Shown here: positions 12,501-25,700 of the stretch, piece after piece | How the letters are laid out: each line of letters opens with the position of its first letter | Numbering within the stretch: the stretch's first letter is position 1 | Assembly (NCBI GenBank): GCA_009869945.1 | Contig: WIXG01000004.1 | Coordinates: 1 to 64,000 of the forward strand | DNA length: 64,000 nt | Origin: Mesaphorura yosii | Taxonomy: Eukaryota; Arthropoda; Collembola; Poduromorpha; Tullbergiidae | Reading direction: 5' to 3' | Made by a program: the position numbers and the translations under genes | The notes under the pieces: model-generated | What the model saw: the letters and a program-made list of their open reading frames with translations, nothing else | Database searches by the model: none | Told to the model about the DNA's origin: nothing

Positions 12501-15500
12501 CGTTTGATCATTTTCTTATTTATGTGAAATAAATTTGAAGCGAAATATGTTTCTACTCCCTCCTATTCCCACAGGAAAAGCCGCTGAATACTACTACGAT
12601 TATGACGGTAATCACACAGAACAATTGCGGCACGAAATGGAAGAATGAAATGGGAAACGGAGGAAGCGCAGTGCAGCGCAGTTAAAAGATGTGTGGTGCA
12701 GAACAAAATTCGCTTTCACCCTCGCCGCTGGTGCATCCGTATAACCAAATATCATATCATTACTCGCATGATTATTGGCGTTAGCATTGGCACTTGCATT
12801 TCCTCCTCGTGTCTGCCGAGCCAAGCACCACCACCACGACCATCATAATGCAATGATGTATTATTGCTATTACTTATACTGCTCAAACTGCCCACACGCA
12901 TTCACTTTCACTCGTCGCGTCAGGACAAGATACGTACAACAAAAAAGCGATTATCACTAAATGTCAGCGTGAGTCTCATCATTTTCTCTCTTTTCCCCAA
13001 ATTGTGTGCCATCGCAGCAGCGGCAGACAGTCTAATGATCCGGGAGAGTAAACACGAGAATTCTCAATAAAGTACGCTCACGAACGAGCGGGAGTGCGAA
13101 GAATACAAGCGAAGAATCTGTTTTACGATGTAGTTAGTAGCATTATACGTTTTTTCTCGCTCCTTCCGAGTTTAATGTGCTGCTCTGTGCTGGGGAGACT
13201 GGCAGCAGGATGTGCAAGTGCAATCCGACAATGGCGGGCTGCCCGCAGAACTTGGAAACTTGCACACGGAGGAGCATAAGATACGGCGACGACTGAACAG
13301 AGCACCGTTTGTTGCTCGGTTTAGTTAGTTGCTGTTGAATGCAATTTAGTACTCAAATATTTTATAACTGATAAGACTTGAACAGTGCAGTCGAATCGCG
13401 AACACGCTGGCAGAAGAACGGAGAGGGTGAGAGAAATATATTCGAGAAGGGGAGAAAGTTGAAACAAGATCGTTATCCACGGCTGCTCGACTTTTTTCTC
13501 TTCGAGGAGAAAGCTACTGCGCCGGGGCATGCACGACATGGGCATACATATTGCATTCATGACTTGATGTGGGCCCACGGTAATCAAGAAATACTTTTCT
13601 CAGCCCTTAGCCAGCCAGCAAGAAATGTTCACATTACATAAATATGTAACAACTTTGTACTCTTAAATGCACACCATTTCCATTCCACAGCTTCTTGGCA
13701 CTCTTCTGCCACATCACCCGCTCTACCTTTCGAGTATGTCGAGTACATTATTTTCACATGATACTTAACATAATATTCCAGTTATCTCCACGTTGTAATA
13801 AATCCACTCGGATTTCGGAACAATGTGCATTAAATGGTATTAAGGGCACGGCAATGGCGTACGTGTGGTGGCTGCCTGTGCCATTGCTTTTGCCATTGTG
13901 CACAAGTCCCAATTCTAAATTATTCATTTGGAGGATCATTTTTATCGTAAGCCTCTAAAGCACGGGCTCCCTTGCCAAATTCTGCTAAAGCGAAAGTCGA
14001 ATCCAGCGGAGATGTGAATGAGATTTTAAATTCTCATTCATTCTGGTGAATTTTCTGACTCTGGTAATGGAATATTGCACGGCTGTAAATTATCAATAAT
14101 TCAGATGGATTGAGGCTGAGGTCAGAAATAATTCCATGTTGCGCTGAATCTCGTGGTGAACCTATTCTAAGCACATAATTCACTTTTCCTGCATAACTTA
14201 ACGTATAAATTCTATTTCATTTCAACGAGAACAGATGGTCAGGACATGTTGCTGAATTTCAACGCTTCAAGAACCTGAACGTGAACATGGAAGCAGTCAA
14301 GTACATAATTTAGCTACAGATTCCGAATAATGCACAGAGCAGAACCTAATGTGAACGGAGACATGAACAATGTGAGCGTGAGCGAGAGACAGACGGAACA
14401 GAAGCGGTAAATGACTTTTTAATTAGTTTCATGGAAACTTATAGCGAAAGTAACATCTATTAGCACTCGCATTAAATGACTTGTTACATGCATCCGCCTG
14501 ACTCTGACTCGAGCTTTGAGAGCGAGATCATGGATAACAATGCCAGCGAGTTGAGAGAAGGTTCATTTCATTCATTCTACGGCTTAAAATATGCATGATA
14601 AGAACTAAAAGCGAGAAAAATCCACATGTTCATTAGAATTCTGCCTCTCGTCGCATTTCTCCATGCTCATTTGCACACGTTGTTTCCTTGCTTGTGTTGT
14701 ACTGCATTGTTTCTCTCATTACCATTAAAATTGTGAGAAATGAGCTGCTGAAAGACGGCCGGGCGAAAAGGACGAAATTCGCTGCCTATTGCGCTGTGCA
14801 GCGGCAGATGAGAGTTGACGAGAGATAAAGTCCAGACAGTTCGGTGTTCGCATTCGTGCGAGGGAGAAGATGTACATGTTTCGGTGTTGGTGGCGATGAT
14901 AGATGTGCATTGTATCTTCCGCCAGCTCTCAGCTCTGCATCTCTCTTGTTACGTACAGGGCTTTATGCAAAGCAGAGATTTGGTAACTCGACCGTGAAAT
15001 ATATTGGATTAGAGCGGAAATTAATTGAATAATACAAATAATCGCGCTCTTTTTGGTCCCATTCTCCGCTCTTTGTCAAGTGCGAGAGATAAGCCTAAAT
15101 AAGGCAGAGCTAATAAATGAAGTGCGCGCATGATTACGACGCTGTGCTGACGCAGCTCGGGCTCGCAATTGGATTACTGATTGCATATAATCAATTGTGG
15201 CCAACAAGATCCACTACAAAACTACAATGAAAACGCAGTCAAGAAGAAACTTTGCTGTATAATAATGTCGTCATAAGTCTGGAGCGTAGCAAATGGCAGT
15301 CTAGACTTTGCCTGACTCATTGTGGCAGTCGGTGCGTGTTCTCACACTATTATTCATTACACATTGCACCCTACAAATACAAAGTACACGCACGCACATC
15401 TTACTCGTTTCTTTCATTGCAAGACTCTTTTCTTTCTCTTTTGTGTCTCCGACATCAAAAAAGTAAAAGTGAGTCAGCATGAGTTCTCTTCATTTTAGAT

Positions 15501-18341
15501 TCCCTTTCTTGTCCTTTTCTCTTTCACCACATTTAACCAACAGAGTTATTTATGATTCGGCTTGTCAAAGTAGACTTCTCTCGCACTGCGCCAAGAGTCC
15601 AAGAGTGCTTTCATTTCGTTCGTACTTTTGTCCTGCTTACTCACACGTTCACACTTCTCTACGAACTGCATCGACGCGTGGTGGACTACGACTACGGCTT
15701 CGAGTTTCGTACGGTGCACTGCCAGCATATTTATGCGGCTCCACATTTCTACTTCTGTCGGTTGATCTCAAATGGATGTCGTAATGCGAAGTTTCTCCAT
15801 ATATTTGATAAGTATCGACATTTACACAGTCAGATTTACATTTCCGTATAATAAAGAAGTTCATTCGGCTGTAAATAAGAAAGTAGCAGCAGCAGTATTG
15901 AGTCATTTGGAGACTGTGATTTACCGGCGGGAGTGCAAAGAGTGTGGGGAAGGAAAGTTGACTTTACTTTACGGATCAAAAAAAAAATCAAGGCTCACCA
16001 CACAAAAATAATAATGACGAGTAAGGGTGGAAAGTGGGAAGTGAAATTACGGTTGCAGAGATGCAAGAACACGAATACGAACTTGTCGGAGGTGAAAGAT
16101 ATGTATTGGGATTGGCACAAGAGGGGACAACATGCAAGTGCAATATTTTGTTATTCGACTTTTAATAAAAGGAAGACGCTGCACTCTTGAGATGCATAGC
16201 ATTTTGATGAAGGTTCGACAAGGTGAAGAAGATTTTAATAAAAGCATATTGCTATTGCCAAGCCAAGATGCAAGGTGCAGTCGCAAAGTTCATATTCGAG
16301 ATACAAGGCACTTCAATATTAAAATATTCAGACCCGTAGCAAGATGGTGGGTCGGGTGGTGAAGTGTAACAGTTGCTGACAACTGGCTCGAATCGAATCC
16401 AAAAATGCAAAGTTTGTAAGATGAACGATTACAAGTGCAAAGCTTAAGATAATCTTGTGAAATTGCATAAAAGGTTTGAACCCATGTTGATATTGCGATG
16501 CGTGTTGACGTATTCATGCAGAGAAGCGAATATCAGGTTGCAGAAACGATCATTTCACTGGGTTCCTTTGATATTGAAGCGAAGCAGATTTGTGAAGTAA
16601 AACTCCAACTCCAAGAAACAGAATGGTGGAAGCTGGAATGTGAAAACCGAAGAATCAAGATTCTAAAATGAGAAAACAAAGGAGATCCGTGGAAACTGTC
16701 AAGTGGTTCTGCCGAAAAATGGAGTATACACTCAAATGTGGTGCACGAACAAGAGCATTTCAACGTCAAATGCAAATACAATATTCATCGATGATTTCAT
16801 GGGATTTTGTTCGAAGTAAGAAAGGATTTAGATCTGAAGGCTTTTACCCGTGTCAAATGATAATTTAATGAACCGAACTGAATTCCTATTAATGTATTAA
16901 TCAAAAAGTTAGTGAAATCATTTCGTGTTTTGTACACTGCAATAATTGTCTGAAGTTAATTTATCTTGCAGATTTCTTTAGCCGACTCAAAATGCATCAT
17001 CCCCGGTGAAAAATGCCGACAACGGCAAGAAATATAATTCTGATTGGAAGGTGAACGGGCTAAGTAGCGCAAAAGCTGTGTGCGATGAAAGTTGACTTAT
17101 TTATAATTGCAGTTTAATGAAATTCATTCGCAATGTTAACAAATCGCGCGTGCTTGAGCAGCTCGCGAGTGCGTGGGCTTGATTATGACGTGCGGGAAGC
17201 TTTCACTTGAGATGAAGCTTTTATTAATAGTTCAGTTGCGTGGCCGCAGTCCGCAGTCTGCAGCCCATTAGGACAAATCATTTTTGTTTCCAATCAAATA
17301 GCAAAGTCAAGTGAAGTCGAGCAATAAATGTGAGTGGTTGCAGACATTAAAGTGGTCATTGTTCTTAGAAGGTTTTTAGCTTACATCGTCGGTTAGTGAG
17401 ATTTCGTTACCAAAACCATCGCATTTTTACTTTTTAACCAAAAATGAAGCAAGGGAGGCCAGAGAAAAGTGAATCGAAGCCAAGGAGGCGATCGTTGGAA
17501 AATAAGTCTTTCAGAAGCTGAACATCGTAATCTGGGGAGCAAGATGGGACAAGTTGCAGTTCCATGATATCAAATGAATCGGTTCACTTGAACAAACTGG
17601 GCAAACTGACTTGGAGTCCAGCAGATCAGCTAACTGGAGAAAATATCGCTTGTCCACGAGAAACCAACATATTAGAAAAGTTACTAAAGTGTGTAATGCT
17701 TGTCGGACTTTGCTTCTTAAATGCACTGGACTTTTGCTTCCATTTCATGGTAAGGAGGGGAAAATCGGCTCTTTTCTTCTCCGTCCACCGCTTCGATGCA
17801 TTTGGCATTGTGCTGTAGATTGATGCTGGTCATTCCTGATCAAATGCACGCGGAATTATGCGTCTTGTTTCCTTTGGTAAAAAACTGTCTATTGAAGTAT
17901 CCCGAAGAATGCGATGCACCACGCACGGAAGAAAAGATGGAAGAAAAAAGTCATGTCAGCTTTCCACCAGCTCACGAGATGAGAAAAATACGCGGATCTT
18001 TATCGGAGACGACAACTGAGGCGTGGAAATCCGTCTCGATTTCCCTCAAATTTATTTCCGTCTCAAAGTGCAATATGCACTTCGCTCCATTCCAATATTA
18101 TTTCACATACTACGATGTATTTTCTTCGAGTTCAATCGTTCACTGTATTTTTGTGCACTACGAATTACTGAATTAGTTTTTAAAGACGTATAGGTTATTG
18201 ATTTACACGCGACTTCTTGTAATTTCATACCAATGACGATGAAGAGGGCCATCGTATAACTTACCTAAAGCTGTGATATGATTCACTGAAGTTTTCAACA
18301 GCTTGTTGGCACTCAAATCAGTCGGTTCAAAATGTTAGACA
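542..18341. other. Long gene-poor stretch
   Basis: No exon chain, conserved domain, RNA gene or transposon could be supported here. The sequence is AT-leaning with many short CA/TG and homopurine tracts. Open frames are short and have no family resemblance or flanking splice signals. The exception is the 284-codon ORF at 11601-12455, listed separately. It could be intron or upstream regulatory DNA of the genes on either side. Confidence 0.5.
11601..12455 (-). other. Unexplained 284-codon open reading frame
   Basis: This is the longest open frame in the window that I cannot assign. It begins at ATG and ends at TGA with no internal stop. The composition is mixed, with nine or more cysteines. 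Hydrophobic blocks lie near the C-terminus (around AIFIIACFCFVYSIFSFARF and MTSLLVSLYFCSVRF), which would suggest two membrane segments if it is translated. I see no family motif, and there is no clear poly(A) signal or promoter. It may be a chance frame, a decayed gene or a lineage-specific membrane protein. Confidence 0.2.
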
Positions 18342-18347
18342 TTTATT
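18342..18347 (-). terminator. Poly(A) signal AATAAA of the Kir gene
   Basis: The canonical AATAAA reads on the minus strand about 130 bases after the predicted Kir stop codon at 18479. Confidence 0.45.
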
Positions 18348-18478
18348 CTATTGTTTCGAATTTTAAAATACGAGTAATTAGGCCTTGAAAAGTATAAATT
18401 TCCCACAGCACGATCCCGCTTTCATTTCCTTGAAGAGCACACGGGACACCAGATTGCCGTGAGATTGCAAGATCCAGA

Positions 18479-20474
18479 TCAGAAATTATGACGCCTGATC
18501 TGATTGATTGAGTCCTGCATCGCGTTCGTGACAATTTTTGATGCAAATTTCCCCAAGTCCTGCCGTGTGATACTTGTCCTGCAATACAAATGAAACGTGG
18601 ACACTGTGAATGAGCTTTAATTTTAGCTTGTTGGACTTGGCCATGGATCAAGAAATCCACATCTGGCATCCGGATTTACATTAATTAAGAACACGTGGAA
18701 GGCACATGACCATTCACGTGATTCTGATGTAGGCTAACGCGGCTGTAATTGCACTTACGAGTAGGAGAGCGTGTCCATTTGAAAAGCACTCAGCGGTGAT
18801 GTGGGCACATAAACAGTCTCATGAAAGAGCGAATAATCCACCACTCTATCCCCACTTTTAGTCTTTGACGAAGTCACGTTTTTAAATCTGTGGCCCCATA
18901 ATATCTCATGAGGCATGTAAGAGCTTTTCGCTTGCGTTGTCAATCCTGTGGCTTCAACAATCCCTTCTAATACGACGATAATTTCAAAGTTTGTATTTTC
19001 TGGATTTAAGTCTGCAGCCGAGAGTTTGTACAGTGGAGACGACGAGTTGATACGGTGAATTACTGTTGTAGGCCAGAAAAGTAAGACCTTATTGGATTTT
19101 TCACCGTCTCCACCAACCTACATTGGGCAAGAAGACATATGGACTTGGTTCGGCTGCGCTTATTAAGGATGACATCATCATTAAGGGAGTAAGGAAATGT
19201 TTTATTATCCTTACTTCAAGCTCTTCATGAGAAATAGTAATCTCCTCTCCTTCTGCAGTCGTTCGTTTACTAATTACAGCCGCACGGACTGTCGCGTCGA
19301 GCAAGTGGGATTTCCTCATGTCGGCAATACGAAAAATTAAGCAAAGTTGACCGTCTCGCTGATTAATCACAGCTGTTTTGCTAAACATTAGTGTTCGACT
19401 CCGCTTCTTGGCTCTCGAAATCTTTACGAAGAGGAGGCCAACCATTATTCCTTCTAGGATGCACTGTTTTAGACCAAACATCAACTCGTGAGAATCTATT
19501 GATATGATTTGCGATCCGAAGAAGCATGATTCATACCCCGAAAATTGATTGTGCGCAAAGTGTGACGACGGCTGAAGCACACTGCTCAGTCCTGGATTAA
19601 GAGTGGGAAGTAGAATTAAGGTCATACTTAGAACTCAATGACCAGTTTGAGCTTACAGGTGATAATATCCATATCCAGTTGTGTGCTGCGTCTCAACGCT
19701 AAAAAGGAACGCGGACGTGAAATCTTTGAAGCCCGAAATACAAGGTTCCCATAAGACGTTTCCTATGTTTTCTGGATTCATGTCTCCGTGAGCATAGACT
19801 ATTCCATACCACACTGCTGCGAAAACTGAGGAACGGCAGTCATTAAGAAACTGCAAAGTGCGCTCGATTTTTATTGCGCTTTAGCTTAAACTTACATAGC
19901 CATGACGCGAAGTACGTAAAACAAAAGGAAACCAAAATTGATGGCCATCCCATTTCGAGCACCGTCGTGAACATATCCGCCAGGAATGGATACCCATCGC
20001 TTTCGATATTGACCGGCGTAAGGTTCGAAGCGCCTTTCTTTGTGACGGCCCTGCTGATTCTGCAATGCCAACGTCATATTTTCTGGACACGAACTCTGGC
20101 CAGTTTAAGCATTCCACTTACTTTCGTTGAAGCACTGGCGTCTGAGGCTCCGGGCTTGGTGAAACGCTTCCGTAATTGTTGTTGAATTGTTCGCTGTGTC
20201 CCAGACCATACTTGCGTTTATTCACATTCACTGATGATTTTTCAATTACAGCAGCCGCTTGCACGGGCGAAGCAATGCTGTCGTCGAATTGGTCAGCAGA
20301 TTCCTCTTCAATTAGAATGGGAATATCGTCGGATGATGACGGTAGGCTTTGGTACATTACACGGCCATTGGAACCCGGCGTTGGATGTACCGCCGTGGCA
20401 GCCACCTTCTTCAGCCATCTCTTCGTCTGACCTGTTGGCTGTAGCAATGCTTGGGGCGTTCGGTCGACCTTCAT
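18479..20474 (-). CDS. Irk: Inward-rectifier potassium channel (Kir), 482 aa, seven exons
   Basis: Kir channels are tetramers that pass K+ inward across the plasma membrane and set resting potential; opening needs PIP2. Exons: 20474-20122, 20059-19896, 19825-19657, 19591-19537, 19463-19215, 19117-18759 and 18578-18479. All phases match. About 118 residues of divergent N-terminus precede the Kir core. The pre-TM1 segment (RAVTKKGASN) leads into TM1 (ILVSFCFTYFASWLFF). The pore follows (FLFSVETQHTTGYGYY, with TxGYG filter), then TM2 (AQSIFGCILEGIMVGLLF). A basic PIP2-type patch (KISRAKKRSRTLMFS) comes next, then the cytoplasmic domain (EATGLTTQAKSSYMPHEILW, GHRF). The residue at the rectification-controller position of TM2 is Glu. 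The last exon is tentative: it is chosen because 18759 is a strong gtaagt donor and its frame closes on TGA. Without it the protein ends at 450 residues. A 5' UTR intron acceptor (ttaccgcag) sits just before the ATG. Confidence 0.93.
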
Positions 20475-22327
20475 TGTTTAGCTGCGGTAAATTCAGTCAG
20501 TATTCACAGATCGTCGTCGTTGGTCACGGAAGCTTCACCTTTCGTACACAATATGAAACCAGACAAAAGTAGATGAAACCAAAGGTATGCGGTATGAAGG
20601 TGCAAATTCAGAATTATGTTGCGGCAACAAACTGGCTAATTGACTAGTAGTGACTATTAACTCTGTCGAACCCCGACTACTGCGTTCCATCTTCTCGTCA
20701 AGCTTACAACAGCCAAGGTATTGCATTCGGTAATCTAATATTTCAAACGCAGTTAAGGACAGTGGAGAGAAAGAAAAGGAGATTAAAATCTGTAATCCTT
20801 AATCTGGTCTGACGACAGTAGCATTCTTCAGGTAATGATGAATCATCGAATCTACTGCAGTTAGCCCTTATCTGACAAGCTTAAAAATTAAAGATTCTCA
20901 GGTTAGCTCTCTTGGTTGGCTAGCTTGGCTTGTGAACTTTTGGGGTTTGGAAGAAGGCAAGCAAGCTGCAGCTCTGTACATTGCATTTGGCCTCATTCAG
21001 CCCAAGTCCATTTCCACGCCATGAACTTTACTGGACCGAAAGCAAAATACCTAGGATACGTACGTAGAGTCGCCGATTTTCACTCGAACTGCGAGAAAAG
21101 GTGATAAGTAAAATGCAATAACACAATTCCTGGAGGTTTTTCTCATGCCTTTGCGAAAACGAAAAGGCGCAGGCAATATCGTGTCGACATTCTTTTCCGA
21201 GGTGGTATTCAATAAACGGCAAATGGTTCTATGCACAAGTTGTTACAGTGTTATTGACATGCAATGCTAATATTGAGCCTGAAGAATGTTTCTTCTCAAT
21301 AGTATTCGCTTTACATGCAAGCAGTCGACAACGCGTTACCCGAAAATTCTTTTGCACATGAAAAAAAGTGGCTTACGGAATATATTTGAGCATTACGCGT
21401 CACATCATTGTTACTTTATTTTCGCTCGTGCACGCACGCGTGGTGAAAAGCGTCGGAGCAGTATTTCTTTACATATTTTAATCTTTTAAAGAGGCTTACG
21501 TATACAAAGAATTCAAAGTGAACTTATTGAATGGGTTTTTCTTGAAATGCTCGCACAAAGTATTAACAAAAATCATTCTGCTGACGTTTGAGAATAAAAT
21601 TTTACACAGCTTTGTTGAGTTTTTGCAGCGCTAACCTAAATTCATGTTTTTGCTTTCTTCTCCACAAATTCAGGGTGATTCAGATTCGGTAAGCTGAAAA
21701 AGACGAGAGGCTTCAAACGAAAAAGAAAATCAAAGCAGTGAAGTAGGTCACTCAATTAAAGGAAATCTCATATTACTCAGCCCCTCATCCCAATTTTCTA
21801 TTCTGCTCCGCGTACAGGCCCATGGTAGACAACAAAAGTTAAAAGTTTAATCCGAACAAGGCCGGAATTGGAAACGACAACAAGGAGATTGGATTCTTTG
21901 GGCAAAAGACTCGGAGAAGCAAAGCTTCTCGGAGTTTTCGTTAATTTAACTACTTTGGACGAGATGAGCCAGAACAGCGAGCGGACAAAAATTACGCATG
22001 CAGAAGACATTTCCCAGTTATTCATCCTGCCTTTCTTAAATCATAATCAAGCTTATTAGTAACGTATTCATGTCTCGCGTCCTCATCTCGCAGTCGCAGT
22101 GTACAAAACACCCGTGTGCTGTTGCTGTCATAAAATGTAAACGTATCGCGCTTGCATTCTTTTCTTTAATAATGTCATAAACTCTTTTTAGTGCATTGCA
22201 CGCACAATGCCGAGCAAGCAAAAAAGGTTTAGACGGAATGTCACAAGGGATTTCATTCTATAAAAGTCAGATCATATTGTTATAATAAGTAGCGAAAAAG
22301 CGCCAGCGTGGGCCCAAGAAGGAAAGC

Positions 22328-22792
22328 ATGCCCAAGTTCATTAATATTTCAGGAAACACGCTCATGTACGAAAGACTCGAGAAAATTTGGAGCCGGGAAA
22401 AGATCAGCGTGGTCACAGCCGCTGTGGGTCGCAGTCGCAACATCAGTGCTGTGCCCTTCAGTCAGCGGAAGCGTGTCTACTTTCGAATGAAATATGATAA
22501 ACAAATTATGAAGGTCTACGGCTTGGAAAATGCGGAATTGTTTATGCCAGCGAAATATCCAGGCCGGACCAGTGGTATTCCGCATTCCCAGTCAGGATTA
22601 ACACAAGTCGACAACAGAGACCTGACTTTCTCTTGTCTATGCCGTACTCAAACCCAGGAATCCCGGCACGGGATTGAACCTTGCTTTCCTCAAGTATTAG
22701 CTGAGATAGTCTTTCTCGTATTGGTTTTTGTTTCGTCTTTCATTCTTCTTAGATTTACTGCTTCACCTTACTGCTTACTTTCATCATCCTAG
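22328..22792 (+). CDS. Weak candidate intronless ORF, 154 aa
   Basis: Function is not recognised. The ORF begins with ATG at 22328. The first hundred residues look protein-like, with segments such as KISVVTAAVGRSRNISAVPF and RKRVYFRMKYDKQIMKVYG. A TATAAAAG box lies at about 22260, roughly 68 bases before the ATG, the spacing expected for a short 5' UTR. The frame is also open upstream of the ATG (AKKRQRGPKKES), so it may instead be an internal exon entered at the ag before position 22292. The C-terminal third overlaps a tRNA-like repeat relic and ends in a hydrophobic stretch, so coding there is doubtful. It may be a decayed fragment of a gene or transposon. Confidence 0.22.
   Translation: MPKFINISGNTLMYERLEKIWSREKISVVTAAVGRSRNISAVPFSQRKRVYFRMKYDKQIMKVYGLENAELFMPAKYPGRTSGIPHSQSGLTQVDNRDLTFSCLCRTQTQESRHGIEPCFPQVLAEIVFLVLVFVSSFILLRFTASPYCLLSSS
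22671..22708 (-). repeat. tRNA-like Pol III box relic (possible SINE fragment)
   Basis: On the minus strand, TATCTCAGCTAA (22708-22697) resembles a tRNA A box. The sequence ggttcaatcc (22680-22671) matches a B box with one change. The boxes are only 16 bases apart, too close for a tRNA, and no cloverleaf forms. It is best read as a truncated tRNA-derived repeat. A similar T-arm-like string lies on the minus strand near 28895-28925. Confidence 0.25.
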
Positions 22793-25700
22793 ATACTTCG
22801 GGCTCGTGTGCTTGCCACATGCTTAATGATAAGAGAAAGGAGATTGAAGGCATTGAAAGACAACGCTGGTTTATCTTGCTCCACATGTGTGAGTTGAAGG
22901 CTGCTGCTGCTGACGGACTGCAATTTTTTTCAGATTCTAAGGACTCATGCCAAGGCAAAAAACGTTCGCACTGCCGTGCCCTGCTGCTTTCCTCCACTCA
23001 AATCTCACTAGACCGGCTTTCACTCTTCAGGCACATGTAATAAGTATTATTTTATTCCTTTTCCACGTTCGCATTCTCTCTTGTCTCTGAACCAGATCTT
23101 TATTTTCACTCCCACGCCACGCGCTTCTCAGTTTAGTTGAGTCTTGTTCGTGCCAAAGTGCCACTGCTCGTCTCGGTCTCAGGATATGGTGCATTATTGG
23201 AAATAGACAGAAACAAATCGATTTCTGATTGCCATGTATGGCAACTGCCGAAAGAGTCATTCAACCGTGTCGTTCATTGCTGCTCACAGCTTTCTTCGTT
23301 TGATAATATGAAACGAACATCCTGTCTTCAGGACAATGCCAAACTATCCAGCCAAGTATGAAGATGATGAACTGTAATGCAGTGCCGTGGAGAAAGAAAG
23401 GCAACTACGCGAGAAAGAGTAACGAGACTTTGAGACAACTGAAATTGTTATTTATAGTTGTTGTTTGTCAACCCAAATTGCTGAGTCAAGTGGATTGATT
23501 GAATTCAGCTCGCAAAAGCCCATTTTACCTTCGCCGAGTATTAAGTTGGCGATAAAAAGCGCCTGAAGATTGGTCTAGATGGTAATAAGAGATTATCAGA
23601 AACTTTTGGTTCAGTTTATGGTTTCGAAGTGACCATTTCAAGTTTCGTGTTTTCCATAATCATTACACGTGTACGCACATGCGAAAATACTGCGGCTTGA
23701 TAAAGAGTTAATAATCCGCATGCTGAATCGCTTAAGACATGCGATTACGAAATTAAGAATTGCTGCCTGTATTTTGTGTTCCTTGTTTGTTCAAAGATTA
23801 GAATTCTCATTGCATCTTGCTGTTGCACTTGTACTAAGGTTTTAGTTGGCAGCTGGCTGTGGTTCGGACTGGCAATTTACTTCTTTACACCTCATTTGAA
23901 TGTTTTAAAGCCAAAAGCGGAGTGGCCGACGAATGAAAGTACCAATTACAAGCTTGGAACGCGGCGTCAAAAGAAAAGCGAGACTAATGTATATTTTTAT
24001 AGCTCAGACCGACCGCCAGACTGTCTGTCTAGGAAACTTTACACCGGCTGAAGAAACACAATATTTCACGGAATAACAGCCGTACTGTTTCTTCACTCCA
24101 AGTTTTACTGCTTTCTTCCTTCGCACACTGCAAATTAGCTTACTCAGGCTCACGCTTCCGCACTTTGCTGAGGCAAGAACCCAATCCCTTCTAAAAACAT
24201 CGCATCAGCACCTGCTTTCTCTTTCCTTCTTCGCTGCAAGTGATTTAAACCTTTTAATTACAAAACTTGGGTTTCATTTTGGAACTAGCAGCTTTCAGCT
24301 CCGGAATCTTAAGCCGAAGCGTAAGCCCAGGCTTGGAAATTGTATTTACGCTCGGAATGTTTCCTTTCGCTCTGTTAATTCACTTCGATTTCGATTTTGC
24401 AATATTCTCTCTGGAAATTGGCACACTCTGGCCAAAATTCACCTCTCTCTTCTTTCAGGCTGGCTTCAATTACGAAAAGAAAGGCACTATAAATGCTAAT
24501 GCAAGACTGAAGTAAATGGAGTCAAATGCATCGAATCTTTTCTTAATTATGAGTTCTGTTAATCTTTGAAGATTCAAAGTCCATAGAAAAATTTTGTCAA
24601 AAGCAAGTTAAGCCAAAATAAAACAAAAGCTCTCAAAGGAGGAATTGACTAGCAGGAAGAGATATTGATGAGTGCCATACATGAGTGCCAAGGAGTCAAA
24701 GGCCATTCCAAGTAATGCATTTTAAAAGAATTGCGACACATTATCGTATCTCATCTTTATCGACCTTTATTGAACGCACCGCTCTCAACTCTCACAGCCT
24801 CACGGCGCGATAAGGCCTGCCAACGCTTTCTCTCGCAATGCATAATCGGAAAGTATTTTAATTTTTGCCTAGTGAATCTGCTCTGCTTTTTGGCTCTCAT
24901 TCAAAACCCACTTTGACTCTTGACTCGAGTGCGTGTACTGCACGAAGCACATGGCACACGGGAACTCAAACGGTTGAAGCAGTACTTTATTTTTAATCTT
25001 GGAACTCGGTTGTCTCCTGTCGTTTTCTATTCAGCACAATTTTATTGTTTTTTCTTTTGTCTGTGCTCTTCTCTCCCTGCAGTGCTGCTACAGAATCTGG
25101 TTCTCTCTGCCCGGGCCATTCTTCTTTTTAACTTCCTCTGCCAACAATTTATCAAAGTGCGTAATAGGAGCAAGCGCTTCTTTGGGAATTTGCCTGCGCT
25201 TGTATACTTCATCTTCTTGTCTGCTGTCTCATTAAATAAAATTTTATAATGATTACAACGCATTCTTACCTTTTGTGTTCTGCCTGAAAAAATGCAGTGG
25301 AAATGTCACTCAACCCAAATTAAATGAGGTTTATGACTTCAAGGTGCAGAGACAAAAGGACCCGCACTCTCAGCGCTCGCGAGAACAGAAACCGCAAACC
25401 ACAGCTTGGAATTCGTGATAATTGGAATTTTTGCTGCATCAGGACTCTTATTAGTCAGTTATGCGCTCGGCGGTCTAACACCAGCAAACCAGAAGTTTAG
25501 TTCCGAAGAAGCATAAGAAAGTACTTCAACCGAGCAAGACGAAGGAAAATCGAAGTTGTCCTATCTCAAAATCTAATTGTGAAATACGGTCATTTATTTC
25601 ATTTCCGAATTCGGCTTGAAATCAAGAATTGATCAGAATGCAATATGAAAATTCAATTTCAGAAATACGTGTAGAGGAATGAGAACAAGTCTAGGCCATT

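Noticed and set aside
19653-19856. Reading the Kir pore exon from an ATG-like start at 19856
   Set aside because: Using the upstream cactttgcag acceptor puts a stop in frame. The cctcag acceptor at 19826 restores SWLFFAAVWYG, the expected TM1 sequence.
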